Shown here: positions 27,015 to 37,821 of the stretch, one piece after another | How positions within the stretch are numbered: the stretch's first letter is position 1 | How the letters are laid out: each line of letters starts with the position of its first letter | Assembly: GCF_003336425.1 (NCBI RefSeq) | Contig: NZ_QEIO01000017.1 | Location: forward strand, 1 to 64,000 | Direction of reading: 5' to 3' | Origin: Marinitenerispora sediminis | Lineage (GTDB): Bacteria > Actinomycetota > Actinomycetes > Streptosporangiales > Streptosporangiaceae | Length of the DNA: 64,000 nt | Program-made: the position numbers and the translations under genes | Notes under the pieces: generated by a model | What the model saw: only the letters and a program-made list of their open reading frames with translations | Databases searched by the model: none | What the model was told of the DNA's origin: nothing

Positions 27015-28322
27015 ATGCCCGGTCCCGAATCGCTGTCGCCGAACGACCCCACCGCGTTCGGCGACTACAGCGTGGTCGGACGCCTGGGGCGTGGCGGGCA
27101 GGGAATCGTGTACCTCGCCCGGGACCTCGACGGCGACGAGTACGCCGTCAAGGTGCTCAACGAGGAGTGGTCCCAGGACACCGACCTGCGCAAGCGGTTC
27201 GAGAAGGAGGTGCGCGCCGCCCAGAAGGTGGCCTCCTTCTGCACCGCCGCCATCCACGAGGCCAACCTCGACGCCGAGCCGCCGTACGTCGTCAGCGAGT
27301 ACGTGCCCGGTCCGTCCCTCCAGGAGGCCGTGGCCAAGGAGGGCCCGCGCAAGGGTGCGGCGCTGCAGCGGCTCGCGGTCTCCACCGCCACGGCGCTGGT
27401 CGCCATCCACCAGGCCGGCATCGTGCACCGGGACTTCAAGCCCGGCAACGTGCTGCTCGGCCCGGACGGGCCGCGGGTGATCGACTTCGGCATCGCCCGG
27501 GTCGTCGACGGCACCGCCACCATGACCAACTCGATCGTCGGCACGCCGTCCTACATGGCGCCGGAGCAGATCGAGGGCCGCGGCATCACCGACAAGGTCG
27601 ACGTGTTCGCCTGGGGGTGCGTCATGGCCTACGCGTCCACCGGGCACGCTCCGTTCGGCGCCGACAGCGTCCCGGCGGTCGTCCACCGGGTCATCTCCGC
27701 GCCGCCGGAGCTCACCGGCGTCACCGGGCCGCTGCGCACCATCATCGAGGACTGCCTCAACAAGGACGCGAACCGGCGCCCCACCGCCCAGCAGCTCCTG
27801 ATGCGGCTGCTCGGCCACGAGGACACCGCCGCGGCCCCCTCCACCGACGAGGTCGTGGCCGAGGGCGAGCGCATCGCCGAGCACGGCGGGGTCAGCGGCC
27901 CGCAGTTCCCGCCCTACGGCCCCACACCCAGCGGCCCGCAGACCCCGTTCCCGTACGGGACCCCGCCGCACGGCGGCATGGGCGCCCGCCCGCTGACCGG
28001 CCCGCAGGCCCCGCAGAACAACTACGGGCCGCCGCAGCACCGCCCGATGGGGCAGCAGATGCCCGGTCCGGCGAACCCCGGAGTCACCGGGCACATGGGC
28101 ATGGCGCCCCCGCCGCCGATGACCGGTCCGAACACGCGCTATCCCGGCCACCCCATGCACACCCAGGCCCCCCGCCCGCCGATGCCGCCCAAGCCCGCCG
28201 TGCGGCCGAACGCCGGGAGGACCGAGGACCCCGTCCTGAGCCAGGGGTGGGTTATCCCGGCGGTGCTCATCGCGATCATCATCCTGCTCCTGCTGCTGTT
28301 CCTGGTGGCCCTGAGCGGCTGA
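27015..28322 (+). CDS. Membrane-anchored Ser/Thr protein kinase (PknB-like)
   Basis: 435 residues. Kinase domain residues 15-275: glycine loop GRLGRGGQGIVYLA, ATP Lys46, catalytic HRDFKPGN with Asp140, DFG with Asp157, activation segment TNSIVGTPSYMAPEQ, and VFAWGCVMAY. A Pro/Gly/Gln-rich juxtamembrane linker (about 295-405) leads to one C-terminal helix (about 411-433, VIPAVLIAIIILLLLLF), with almost nothing outside the membrane, so it has no PASTA-type sensor. ATG 27015 has GGAGGAG at 27004-27010. It stands where manA would be expected. A possible substrate is the convergent neighbour. Confidence 0.93.
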   Translation: MPGPESLSPNDPTAFGDYSVVGRLGRGGQGIVYLARDLDGDEYAVKVLNEEWSQDTDLRKRFEKEVRAAQKVASFCTAAIHEANLDAEPPYVVSEYVPGPSLQEAVAKEGPRKGAALQRLAVSTATALVAIHQAGIVHRDFKPGNVLLGPDGPRVIDFGIARVVDGTATMTNSIVGTPSYMAPEQIEGRGITDKVDVFAWGCVMAYASTGHAPFGADSVPAVVHRVISAPPELTGVTGPLRTIIEDCLNKDANRRPTAQQLLMRLLGHEDTAAAPSTDEVVAEGERIAEHGGVSGPQFPPYGPTPSGPQTPFPYGTPPHGGMGARPLTGPQAPQNNYGPPQHRPMGQQMPGPANPGVTGHMGMAPPPPMTGPNTRYPGHPMHTQAPRPPMPPKPAVRPNAGRTEDPVLSQGWVIPAVLIAIIILLLLLFLVALSG

Positions 28323-28353
28323 TCCCGGGGGCACCGGGACCGCGTGCACACCC

Positions 28354-28387
28354 GGCCGCGCCGCTGACACCGGTCGGCGGCGCGGCC
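28354..28387. terminator. Bidirectional hairpin between the kinase and the convergent unknown gene
   Basis: GGCCGCGCCGC (28354-28364) and GCGGCGCGGCC (28377-28387) form a perfect 11-bp stem with a 12-base loop, placed between two converging stop codons. No U-tract. Confidence 0.6.
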
Positions 28388-28394
28388 GCATCCT

Positions 28395-29657
28395 TCAGTG
28401 CATCGCCTGGGTCAGGCGGTGCATGGCGCGGGACACTACGTCGTCGACGAACTCGGCCACGTCCGGCCAGCGCTCGTCGGCGCCGTCGGTGGGGATGAGC
28501 GTGACGCAGTCGGTGCAGGCGAGATCGAGCGCGTCGCCCTGGCTGCCGGCGGTGCGCAGCTGCGCGTCGGCGGTCACCGCGAGCACTCCGGTCGCCGGGG
28601 CGCCCACGTCCTGCACGGCGACCAGCAGCCGCAGGGTGCCGTCGGTGACGGTGAGGTCCAGGGCCGCCCACCAGCAGCCCGGCCCGCGGGTGAACAGCGC
28701 GCGCTCCGCGGCGGCGTCGAGCCGCCCCCGGCGGGCGGCGTCGTCGTCCGTGGCGCCCGCGCTCACCGCGAACCTCGCGGAGGAGTCCAGCTCCCGCAGC
28801 ACCAGGGCGAGGGAGTTGGCCTGGCGGCGCAGGTGCTCCACGATCCGCCGCTGCATGGCGGTGGCGAGCGGCGCGGTGTTCGCCGACGGCTGGTCCCGGT
28901 GCTGCGCGCTCCAGCTCAGCTCGCCGCGCAGCGCGGCGATCTCCAGGTCGGCGAGCAGCGCGGTGAGCTCCACCAGGCGGTCCTGCTCACTGGCCCGGAA
29001 CCGGGCCCGGCGGTGCTGCTCGGCCAGCCGGTGGTCCATGACCAGCGGCGGGTAGTTCGACCGCATCAGCGCCAGTGAGGCCATCGCCCACGGCAGCGGA
29101 CGCTGGTGGGGCTGCGGCCCGAGGGCGGGTCCCGCCGCGGGGGCGGGGGCGGGCTCCAGCACGGCCTCGCAGATCAGCTGGATGTGCGCGGCCCGGATGA
29201 CCGGATGCGTCTCCACGGCCGCGGCTTCGGCGAGCGAGGCGGCGGCCTGATCGACCGGGAAGGAGGGATCGTCGAAGTCGGGGATCGTCAGGGCCAGCGC
29301 GGTGAGGTAGTCGGCCGTCAGCGGCTGGCCCGCCGTACACGCCGAGGCCATCTCCACCAGGGCCTCCTCCTCCCGGCGCAGGCGCTCCCGGAGCTCGGGG
29401 GTGATCTCCAGCCGGTCCCAGCCGTCCGAGAGCCGCTCGGCCCGGGCGACCTTCGCGTCCAGCAGCCCGGCGAGTGTCCGCAGCTCGACGACGTGCCGGC
29501 GGAAGAACCGCCGCCGGTCCTCCGCCCACCGGTGCCGAGGCCGGCGGGTCTGGTGTTCCGCCCATATCTCCCGCAGCCGGTCCAGCGCCGCCAGCCTGCG
29601 GCGCACGTCGTCGGGAAACCGGCTCGGGGCGAGATCAAGGCCGCGTGGGGTGCTCAC
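28395..29657 (-). CDS. Unrecognised conserved-looking protein
   Basis: 420 residues from GTG 29657. I do not recognise the family. Residues 1-130 are strongly helical and charged (RRRLAALDRLREIWAEHQTR, RHVVELRTLAGLLDAKVARA), 150-300 is helical with PVIRAAHIQLICEAVLEPAP and a long amphipathic helix (REQDR..VELTALLADLEIAAL type), and the last 100 residues look like an alpha/beta domain (CWWAALDLTVTDGTLRLLVA, DLACTDCVTLIPTDG). No signal peptide or membrane segment. TACGGT (29665-29670 on the minus strand) lies seven bases before the GTG, so the transcript may be leaderless; GTG 29666 is an alternative. GC-rich codon use is normal, so it is a real gene. Confidence 0.6.
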   Translation of the reverse strand: MSTPRGLDLAPSRFPDDVRRRLAALDRLREIWAEHQTRRPRHRWAEDRRRFFRRHVVELRTLAGLLDAKVARAERLSDGWDRLEITPELRERLRREEEALVEMASACTAGQPLTADYLTALALTIPDFDDPSFPVDQAAASLAEAAAVETHPVIRAAHIQLICEAVLEPAPAPAAGPALGPQPHQRPLPWAMASLALMRSNYPPLVMDHRLAEQHRRARFRASEQDRLVELTALLADLEIAALRGELSWSAQHRDQPSANTAPLATAMQRRIVEHLRRQANSLALVLRELDSSARFAVSAGATDDDAARRGRLDAAAERALFTRGPGCWWAALDLTVTDGTLRLLVAVQDVGAPATGVLAVTADAQLRTAGSQGDALDLACTDCVTLIPTDGADERWPDVAEFVDDVVSRAMHRLTQAMH

Positions 29658-30632
29658 GCCAGACACCGTAACCCGCGGCGCGGCGCGGAAACCTGAACGG
29701 CCGGAACCGGCACCGAGGCAGCCGCCACGAGGACCCGGACACCGCTCACGTACCGCGCCGGCGACCGGACGGTGCAGGAAGAGGAGTCGCGGGAAACGAC
29801 TGTTCCGGCGAGGAGGTGGAGGACACAACCCCCGGCCTGTGCTTCGACCGTGAACAGGCCGCGGAGGACCCCCGCCTGATGCTGGCCGACCCCCACAGCC
29901 AGGCGGCCCCCTCGACCTCGTGGACACGCTGCGCGCCAGGCCGGTCGGCGAGCCGCTGCTGTATCCCGGGATCCGGAAGGTTCAGCAGCCCTACGGGATC
30001 CGGTCCCGGCTGGAGAACGGGAGTGCGCGGGTCAGCGCTCGGCCTACGCGCCAGGCCCGAAGCGCGATGGCGGACCGCCTGGCCGAAATCGAGGCCGGCG
30101 TGAGCGGTCGCCGTCCGTTCGAGAGCCCCAGAGTGGGCGAGGCCACGGCGGCGGCTGGCGGCGGGCGGCCGTCGGCGGGCGCGAGCACGTCGCGAGAGCG
30201 GTTGGCGCAGCGGAGGCGCGCCGGAGCTCGTACGACCAGGCGCTGAGGCGGGACGGCCGGACCGGGGCGTCGAGCGGCCGCCGAAGTTGGTCGCGCCGCT
30301 GCCCGGGCGCGGTTCGGGCGGACCCGCGGTGGTCGGGCTGGCCCGGCCGCGACGCCCGCATCAGGATGCCTGCGTCCGCTCCCGACCACCGCAGCGGGGA
30401 CCACCGCGGCCGCGATCCGCAGGAGCTCCGCCGTGCCCGGTCGCTCCGGGGGAGGGACGGCAGCCCGGAGAGGTCGGCGGGGCTGCGCCGCGGACCGCGA
30501 CGTGCCTGTAGCACCCCCACGTGCGCGAGGCTCGGACTTCCTCACCTGGGAAGACGCGGACCTTATTGATTTGGGACACGAAATGGCCGCCAGGCGAGAG
30601 TCACTGGAGCCGTTTAATGGCGGGCTGATCGC
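29658..30632. other. Gene-poor region with possible coding remnants
   Basis: Nothing here holds a supported full-length gene. From about 29815 a broken frame reads VEDTTPGLCFDREQAAEDPR and, after a frame change near 29920, LVDTLRARPVGEPLLYPGIR; these look like scraps of one decayed protein, family not recognised. Around 30535-30620 the base composition drops (TTGGGACACGAAATGG), unlike the rest of the window, which may mark old foreign DNA or a promoter region. No repeats or transposase signature were seen. Confidence 0.35.
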
Positions 30633-30896
30633 TCAGGAGATCGGGGCTCCGCGGTCCGTGGCGGGGTCGATGCCTTGGGAGCGCAGGTCGGCGCGGACCG
30701 TGTCGGGGGAGACGCCGACCGCGGCGGCGAGGGCGCGGGTGTTGCGGTAGCCGGCGCGCCACGCGGTGGCGATCCGCTCGGCGCGCTCGTCGGCCAGGGC
30801 GGCCGGGTCGGCTTCCTGGGCAGCGCGGTGGGCGTGGCTGGCGAGGGCGGTGCGGTGCCGCTCCCATCCAGCGCGGGTGGGCGGGTGGTGGTCCAT
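30633..30896 (-). CDS. Small helix-turn-helix protein
   Basis: 87 residues from ATG 30896, preceded by AGGGGGT. The first half is a charged helix (AHRAAQEADPAALADERAER) and the second half a helix-turn-helix of the sigma-region-4/winged type: IATAWRAGYRNTRALAAAVG followed by SPDTVRADLRSQGIDP. It lacks any sensor domain. The gene is isolated in a gene-poor stretch. A DNA-binding role is inferred from the fold; the target is unknown. A longer in-frame reading to 31229 upstream of the ATG is Arg/Pro-rich noise. Confidence 0.6.
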   Translation of the reverse strand: MDHHPPTRAGWERHRTALASHAHRAAQEADPAALADERAERIATAWRAGYRNTRALAAAVGVSPDTVRADLRSQGIDPATDRGAPIS

Positions 30897-31456
30897 ACCC
30901 CCTACTGCTACCCCGGCCGACCGGACGGCATGGCCGGGGCGGTCCGCTCGGCCGGCGGGGAGAGCCCTCGCAGTAGCCCCTGTCGCCCGCAGCGGCCGGA
31001 CCCCGCGGTGCCGCCGACCGGGCCGCGGTGCCGTGAGCCGTGTCCCGGTGCCCGGACTCCGGAGACCCGGATGCGGAGACCGACGCGGGTACGGGATGCG
31101 GTCCGGACCTCGGCCGTCCAGCGCGGGCCGGGTGGAGGTGCGGAGGGGCGGGCCGGTCTCCGTATGCCGTGGGCCGCCTCTGCCCGGCGTCCGCCGGCCG
31201 TTCGGCCGCGTGCCGTCGCGCGTCGCCACCAGCGGGAACCTCCGGGAAACCGCCGCTCCGTCGGGGGGGCGTCCGGCGCGTCATCCGGACGTGGCCGTGG
31301 ATTCACCGGCCATTGGCGCAGTACACCCCGGTATGTCATGGTTGCCGCGCATCATGGCTGGCCGACATGCCCCGCGGGCCGACCGCCGGCGTGTCCTCGT
31401 GCCTCCCGCCGGGCCGTCCGTCCGGTGCCTCCCGTCCGCGAAGGTGAACCGCCGCA
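30897..31456. other. Non-coding region upstream of the acyltransferase gene
   Basis: No supported gene. Frames here are Arg/Pro-rich on both strands without motif or ribosome-binding site. A less GC-rich patch at 31300-31365 (around CATTGGCGCAGTACACC) may hold the promoter of the acyltransferase gene at 31457. No hairpin or repeat was recognised. Confidence 0.3.
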
Positions 31457-33544
31457 GTGGTGCACGCATCCCCGAGTACCTCGTCCGCGACCGGCCCGGT
31501 GCTGCCCTCCGCGCCGTCCGAGCCGGTACCGCGGGCCGCCGGGGACGGGTACCGGCCCGAGATCCAGGGGCTGCGGGCCGTCGCGGTGCTGCTGGTGGCC
31601 GTGTACCACGTCTGGCTGGGGCGGGTCTCCGGCGGGGTCGACGTGTTCCTACTGCTCACCGGGTTCCTCATCACCGGCTCGCTGGTGCGGATGGTGGAGC
31701 GGCGCGGCAGGATCGACGTGGTCGGGTTCTGGACGAAGCTGGTCCGGCGGCTGACCCCCGCCGCCGCCGTGGTGCTGCTCGGCGTGCTCGCGGCGACCTT
31801 CCTGTTCCTGCCGCAGGACCGCTGGCGGACCGCGCTCGGCGAGGTCGTCGCGGCGGCCCTCTACTACGAGAACTGGAAACTGGCCCTCGACTCCGTCGAC
31901 TACCTCGCGCAGAGCACCGCGGCCAGTCCGGTCCAGCACTTCTGGTCGCTGGCCATCCAGGGGCAGTTCTACCTGCTGTGGCCGCTCGTCGTGGGGGCGG
32001 CGGCGTTCGCGGCGGCGCGCGCCGGCCGCTCGCCGCGGCCCGCGGTGGCGATCGCCCTCGTGCTGGTGTTCACGGTGTCGCTCGGCTACTCGGTGGTCAT
32101 GACCGGGCTCGACCAGCCGTGGGCCTACTTCGACACCGGTGCCCGGCTGTGGGAGCTGGCGCTCGGCGGGTTGCTCGCGCTCGCGCTGCCGTACCTGCGG
32201 CCCCCGGCGTGGCTGCGGGTGCTGCTCGGATGGGCGGGGCTGGCCGCGCTGCTGTCCTGCGGCCTGCTGCTGCAGGTCTCCACCCTGTTCCCCGGCTACG
32301 TCGCGCTGTGGCCGACCGGCGCGGCGGCGCTCGTGATCGTGGCCGGGACCTCCGGCAGCCGACTGGGCGCGGACCGGCTGCTCCGGCTGCGCCCGCTGCA
32401 CTATATCGGCGACATCTCCTACGCGCTCTACCTGTGGCACTGGCCGGTGCTCGTGTGCTACCTCGCGGTCACCCAGCGGACGGTGCCGAGCCTGTTCGGC
32501 GGGGCCTGCGTCCTGGCGCTGTCGTTCGTGCTCGCCGCGGCGACGACGCGGCTGGTGGACAGCGGGGTCGGCCGGATCACCCGGGACCGCGCCACGCCGG
32601 TGCGCTCGCTCGCGATCGGGCTGGCCTGCCTGCTGCCGGTGCTCGCCGGCGCGGGCGGCTGGTCGTGGCACCTCGCGGAGGAGCAGCGGGAGCGGGAGGC
32701 GTTCGTCGCGGACGCCGCGAACTACCCCGGCGCCCTGGTGCTCACGGGGGACGGCGCCGAGCGGCCGCTGCGGGACCTGCCGGTCTACCCGGACCCGGCC
32801 GAGGCCTCCGCCGACGTCCCGGTCACCTACGAGGACGGCTGCAACCAGGGAACCCGGTCGGCCGAGGTGCTGACCTGCGCGTACGGCGCGGACGACCCGG
32901 AGCGGACGATCGCCCTGGTCGGGGGCTCGCACGCGGCGCACTGGTTCCCGGCGCTGCTCCGGATCGCCGAGCAGAACGACTGGCGGATCGTCAACATCAT
33001 CAAGGGCGCCTGCCTGTTCACCCCGGCGGAGCAGCGGTACCGGGGCGAGCCGTACACGACCTGCCACGAGTGGAACGACGGTGTCATGGCGGAGCTGGCC
33101 GAGCTGCGCCCCGACGCGGTGTTCACCACCGCGACCAGCAGCAGCATCGACAGCGACGCCGGGTTCGGCGGTGAGGTGGTCGTGGACGGCTACCTGGAGC
33201 GGTGGGCCGAGCTGGACCGGCTCGGCATCGACGTGCTGGCGATCCGCGACACGCCCCGGTTCGACTTCCAGGCGCCGGAGTGCGTGGCGACGCGCGGCCC
33301 GGAGGAGTGCGCGGGCTCGCCGACGCCCTCGCTGGCCCAGACGTCGCCGCTGGAGTCGGTGCGCGGGGTTCCGGACAACGTCGCGTTCCTCGACCTCAAC
33401 CGCTACCTGTGCACGGGGGGCCGATGCCCGACCGTGATCGGCAACGTCCTGGTGTACTGGGACAACGCCCACTTCACCGCCACCTTCGCCCGGACCCTGG
33501 CCCCCGTGCTGGAGGAGGAGATCCGGCGCGTGGCCGGGTGGTGA
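31457..33544 (+). CDS. Membrane acyltransferase (OafA/YrhL type) with C-terminal SGNH domain
   Basis: 695 residues. Residues 30-415 are an acyltransferase-3 domain: YRPEIQGLRAVAVLLVAVYH with its conserved Arg and His, GGVDVFLLLTGFLITG, WSLAIQGQFYLLWPL, and about ten helices ending with SYALYLWHWPVL. From about 480 the chain is an extracytoplasmic SGNH hydrolase: IALVGGSHAAHW (Ser in block I) and DNAHFTATFA (Asp-His dyad, block V). Such two-domain proteins move acetyl groups across the membrane and place them on wall polymers or secreted sugars. GTG 31457 is used; no strong ribosome-binding site. Its neighbours give no clear substrate, but the window holds several glycan genes. Confidence 0.9.
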   Translation: MVHASPSTSSATGPVLPSAPSEPVPRAAGDGYRPEIQGLRAVAVLLVAVYHVWLGRVSGGVDVFLLLTGFLITGSLVRMVERRGRIDVVGFWTKLVRRLTPAAAVVLLGVLAATFLFLPQDRWRTALGEVVAAALYYENWKLALDSVDYLAQSTAASPVQHFWSLAIQGQFYLLWPLVVGAAAFAAARAGRSPRPAVAIALVLVFTVSLGYSVVMTGLDQPWAYFDTGARLWELALGGLLALALPYLRPPAWLRVLLGWAGLAALLSCGLLLQVSTLFPGYVALWPTGAAALVIVAGTSGSRLGADRLLRLRPLHYIGDISYALYLWHWPVLVCYLAVTQRTVPSLFGGACVLALSFVLAAATTRLVDSGVGRITRDRATPVRSLAIGLACLLPVLAGAGGWSWHLAEEQREREAFVADAANYPGALVLTGDGAERPLRDLPVYPDPAEASADVPVTYEDGCNQGTRSAEVLTCAYGADDPERTIALVGGSHAAHWFPALLRIAEQNDWRIVNIIKGACLFTPAEQRYRGEPYTTCHEWNDGVMAELAELRPDAVFTTATSSSIDSDAGFGGEVVVDGYLERWAELDRLGIDVLAIRDTPRFDFQAPECVATRGPEECAGSPTPSLAQTSPLESVRGVPDNVAFLDLNRYLCTGGRCPTVIGNVLVYWDNAHFTATFARTLAPVLEEEIRRVAGW

Positions 33545-33558
33545 CCGGCGCGGTGCCG

Positions 33559-33921
33559 CTACCGGCGGCCGAGCAGCCGGAGCGCCTTCTGCTGGTCGAA
33601 GTCCAGCGCGCGGGCCGGCGGCGGGGTGAGCCGGCCGAGGCGCTCGCCGTAGGCGCGGACCCGGGCCATGGCGGCCGGCTCGGCCAGCACCCGCAGGGCG
33701 AAGGCGAGCGCCGCCGGGGTGACGTCGTAGTGGCGCTCCAGCTCCAGGCCGGCTGAGACCGTGCGCAGGTCGGCCTCGGAGAAGCGGCGGTGCCGGTGGC
33801 CCCGACCGGTGGGCGGTTCCTTGGTCACCGGGAGCAGACCGAGGCTCTCCCGGTAGCGCAGCATGCGCGGGGTCGTGTCCAGCCGGTCGGCGGCCGCGGA
33901 GATGGGGATGTCGCGCTCCAT
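33559..33921 (-). CDS. MerR-family transcriptional regulator
   Basis: 120 residues. [20 protein letters not shown] followed by [15 protein letters not shown] is the MerR winged-helix start, with the second wing [10 protein letters not shown]. The C-terminal 50 residues (a helical segment with [11 protein letters not shown]) have no metal-binding Cys, so a small-molecule or no ligand is expected. Divergent from ahcY. ATG 33921 appears leaderless. Confidence 0.85.
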   Translation of the reverse strand: MERDIPISAAADRLDTTPRMLRYRESLGLLPVTKEPPTGRGHRHRRFSEADLRTVSAGLELERHYDVTPAALAFALRVLAEPAAMARVRAYGERLGRLTPPPARALDFDQQKALRLLGRR

Positions 33922-33927
33922 GGCGCG

Positions 33928-33960
33928 AAGCTAGTCAATCTGACAAAGCACTGTCAATCT
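33928..33960 (-). promoter_or_regulatory. Promoter and putative operator of the merR gene
   Basis: On the minus strand TTGACA (33957-33952), 18 bases, TAGCTT (33933-33928), then six bases to ATG 33921, so the mRNA should be leaderless. On the plus strand GTCAATCT is repeated at 33934-33941 and 33953-33960 with a 19-base period, and TGACA (33941-33945) / TGTCA (33952-33956) form an inverted repeat inside the spacer. MerR proteins bind such over-spaced promoters, so autoregulation is likely. Confidence 0.6.
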
Positions 33961-34034
33961 TGCGCCCCGGCGCGTTCCGGAACGCCGGATCCGGCTCTAG
34001 ACTCGGGACGCACCCAGAGGAGGAGTACAGACGC

Positions 34035-35471
<1,437 letters not shown>

Positions 35472-35489
35472 CGGGCGGACCGCAGCCGC

Positions 35490-36752
35490 ATGGCACTTCC
35501 CCCGCATGACGTCGCGGACCTCGGCCTCGCGCCGGCCGGGGTCCGCCGCGTGGAATGGGCCGAGCACGCGATGCCGGTGCTGCGCAGCATCCGCGAGCGC
35601 TTCGACCGCGAGCGACCGCTGGCCGGACTGCGCGTCGCCGCGTGCATGCACGTCACGGCCGAGACCGCCAACCTGCTGCGCGCGCTGCGCGCCGGCGGGG
35701 CCGAGGTGGCGCTGGCGGCCTCCAACCCGCTGTCCACCCAGGACGACACCGCCGCGGCGCTGGTGGCCGAGTACGGCGTGACGGTGCACGCCCGCGCCGG
35801 CATGGACGTCGCCACCTACGACCGCAACCTGGTAACGGTGCTGGAGCAGCGCCCGCACCTGCTCCTGGACGACGGCTGCGACCTCGTCAACACCGCCCAC
35901 CTGCGCCATCCGGAGCTCCTCGCGGAGACCGTGGGCGGCTGCGAGCAGACCACCACCGGCGTGATCCGGCTGCACCGGATGAGCGCCGAGGGGGCGCTGC
36001 GGCTGCCGATGGTGGCCGTGAACGACACCGCGACCAAGCGGATGTTCGACAACCGCTACGGCACCGGCCAGTCCACGATCGACGGCATCATGCGCGCGAC
36101 CAACGCCCTGCTCTCCGGGCGCACGATGGTCGTCGCGGGGTTCGGCTACTGCGGGCGCGGCCTCGCCGAGCGCGCCCGGGGCATGGGCGCCCGGGTGGTC
36201 GTCACCGAGGTGGACCCCGTGAAGGCGCTCGACGCCGTCATGCAGGGCTACACGGTGCTGCCCATGGCGGAGGCCGCGCGGATCGGCGACGTGATCGTCA
36301 CCGTCACCGGCAACCGCGACGTGCTGCGCGCCGAGCACATCGCCGAGCTCAAGGACGGCGCGGTGCTCGCCAACTCCGGCCACTTCGACGTCGAGATCGA
36401 CCTGCCGGCCCTGGAGGCGCTCGCGGTGGAGGTCCGCCGCGAGGTGCGCCCGCAGGCCGACGAGTACCTGCTGGCCGACGGCCGGCGGATCGTCCTGCTC
36501 GCCGAGGGCCGCCTGGTCAACCTCGGCGCCGCCGAGGGCCACCCGGCCGCGGTGATGGACATGTCCTTCGCCGTGCAGGCCCTCACCGTGGAGTGGCTGG
36601 CCGCCCGCCACGCAGACCTCTCGCCGGGCGTGCTCGACGTCCCGGTCGAGATCGACACCGAGGTCGCCCGCCTGGAACTGGCCGCGCTCGGCGTGCACAT
36701 CGACGAGCTGACCTCGGAGCAGGTCGACTACCTGGGGTCGTGGCGGGCCTAG
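35490..36752 (+). CDS. Second adenosylhomocysteinase-family protein, short (archaeal/Thermotoga-like) form
   Basis: 420 residues. It is clearly homologous to ahcY upstream but lacks the about 40-residue insertion and the KxxxYRY tail; it ends [11 protein letters not shown] as in archaeal and Thermotoga enzymes. The catalytic set is intact: [53 protein letters not shown] and the NAD loop [16 protein letters not shown]. In methanogens a short relative acts on S-inosylhomocysteine instead of SAH, so substrate differs among short forms. The pair is probably one transcription unit. Substrate here unknown: SAH, S-inosylhomocysteine or a related thioether nucleoside. Confidence 0.85.
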   Translation: MALPPHDVADLGLAPAGVRRVEWAEHAMPVLRSIRERFDRERPLAGLRVAACMHVTAETANLLRALRAGGAEVALAASNPLSTQDDTAAALVAEYGVTVHARAGMDVATYDRNLVTVLEQRPHLLLDDGCDLVNTAHLRHPELLAETVGGCEQTTTGVIRLHRMSAEGALRLPMVAVNDTATKRMFDNRYGTGQSTIDGIMRATNALLSGRTMVVAGFGYCGRGLAERARGMGARVVVTEVDPVKALDAVMQGYTVLPMAEAARIGDVIVTVTGNRDVLRAEHIAELKDGAVLANSGHFDVEIDLPALEALAVEVRREVRPQADEYLLADGRRIVLLAEGRLVNLGAAEGHPAAVMDMSFAVQALTVEWLAARHADLSPGVLDVPVEIDTEVARLELAALGVHIDELTSEQVDYLGSWRA

Positions 36753-36902
36753 GCTGCCTGGAGGGCGGGCGCGGGGACCGCGGACGGGGGATGTCCTCGC
36801 CGCGCTCGCGCATCAGCTCAGGACGGAGCCGGAGGGCGTCGCGCATCTCGCTGCGTGCATCGGCCCCGCCGTCGCCGAGCGGCTAGCCAGCGAGAGAGCT
36901 CC

Positions 36903-37703
36903 TCACCCCCGCTGCCGCGCCACCCGCTCCTCCTCGCGGCGGCGGCGCTCGGCCAGCACGGCGGCGAGGTACTCCACCGGCGAGACGCCCGGCGGCGGGG
37001 GCGGGCTGACCGAGCGGGCCACCGCGTCGGCGACCTGCACGCCCATCGTGTGGCGGGTCTCCTCGGTCAGTTCGTGGTAGCGCTGCACGTACTGCCGGGC
37101 CATCTGCGCGGTCTCGGGTGCCAGCCGGGACAGCTCCGCGGTGCCCGCCCACGCGGCCAGGCGCGGCGGCATCGCGATCGGGGCCGTGTCGGCGCGGCGG
37201 GCGCGCTCCTGCACCACCAGCGTGCCGGCCAGGAAGTCGCCGACCCGGCGGCCGTCCCGGTTGACGAGCGCCACGACGAGGGCCACCACTCCGGACGTCA
37301 GCCACAGCTCCACGAAACCGCAGAGCGCCCGCGCCAGCGCCTGGCGGAACCGCTCCGGCGACCCGTCGGTCCCCACCACCCGCAGGCCCAGCGCCAGCTT
37401 GCCGAGCGACCGGCCCCGCGTCACCGTCTCGAACGCCACCGGGTAGCCGACGATGACCAGCACCACCATGGCGAGCGTGATCGAGGCATAGGTGGCGGTG
37501 TTCACCTGCTGGCCCAGCAGGTCGACGAGCAGGCCGAGCCCCACCAGGACCGCCACCTGCACGACGACGTCGAGGAACAGGGCGAGCATGCGGGTGGCGA
37601 ACCCGGCCGGCCGCAGGTCGAGGACGACCGCGTCTCCGGTCACCAGGTCGGTCTGCTGGTAGTAACCGCCGCTGGGATGCGCCACCGCCGCCTCTTCCGT
37701 CAC
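36903..37703 (-). CDS. RDD-family membrane protein
   Basis: 266 residues from GTG 37703. The RDD domain is residues 25-170: GFATRMLALFLDVVVQVAVL with the Arg-Asp-Asp-type N-terminal helix, three to four membrane helices, and SLGKLALGLRVVGTDG. The remainder is a cytoplasmic charged tail (LTEETRHTMGVQVADAVARS, PPPPPGVSPVEY, RRREEERVARQRG). RDD proteins are of unknown function, often linked to transport. GGAAGGAG lies about 11 bases before the start. Divergent from the SpoIIM-like gene; the pair precedes the DUF58-MoxR block. Confidence 0.88.
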   Translation of the reverse strand: MTEEAAVAHPSGGYYQQTDLVTGDAVVLDLRPAGFATRMLALFLDVVVQVAVLVGLGLLVDLLGQQVNTATYASITLAMVVLVIVGYPVAFETVTRGRSLGKLALGLRVVGTDGSPERFRQALARALCGFVELWLTSGVVALVVALVNRDGRRVGDFLAGTLVVQERARRADTAPIAMPPRLAAWAGTAELSRLAPETAQMARQYVQRYHELTEETRHTMGVQVADAVARSVSPPPPPGVSPVEYLAAVLAERRRREEERVARQRG

Positions 37704-37808
37704 GCCGTGCCGTTCTCCTTCCCAGTCTGGCAGTGCGCCACCGGTGGCCGGACCGCAGCTCCCCCGGACCGGGGCCGTCCGGGCGCTCCGCCCGCCGCCC
37801 GGCGTCAG

Positions 37809-37821
37809 TAGAGTCGGGGGC
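37809..37821 (+). promoter_or_regulatory. Putative -10 for the SpoIIM-like gene
   Basis: TAGAGT (37809-37814) ends seven bases before GTG 37822, so the transcript would be leaderless or nearly so. No Shine-Dalgarno sequence. Confidence 0.4.

Noticed and set aside
30433-30750. 105-codon frame reading DFLTWEDADLIDLGHEMAAR
   Set aside because: The middle looks protein-like, but its start and end are Arg-rich noise, codon third positions are not GC-biased, and it overlaps the better-supported HTH gene on the other strand.
33958-34034. SAH or SAM riboswitch ahead of ahcY
   Set aside because: The leader is under 80 bases, a good ribosome-binding site follows directly, and no conserved riboswitch core or pseudoknot could be drawn.
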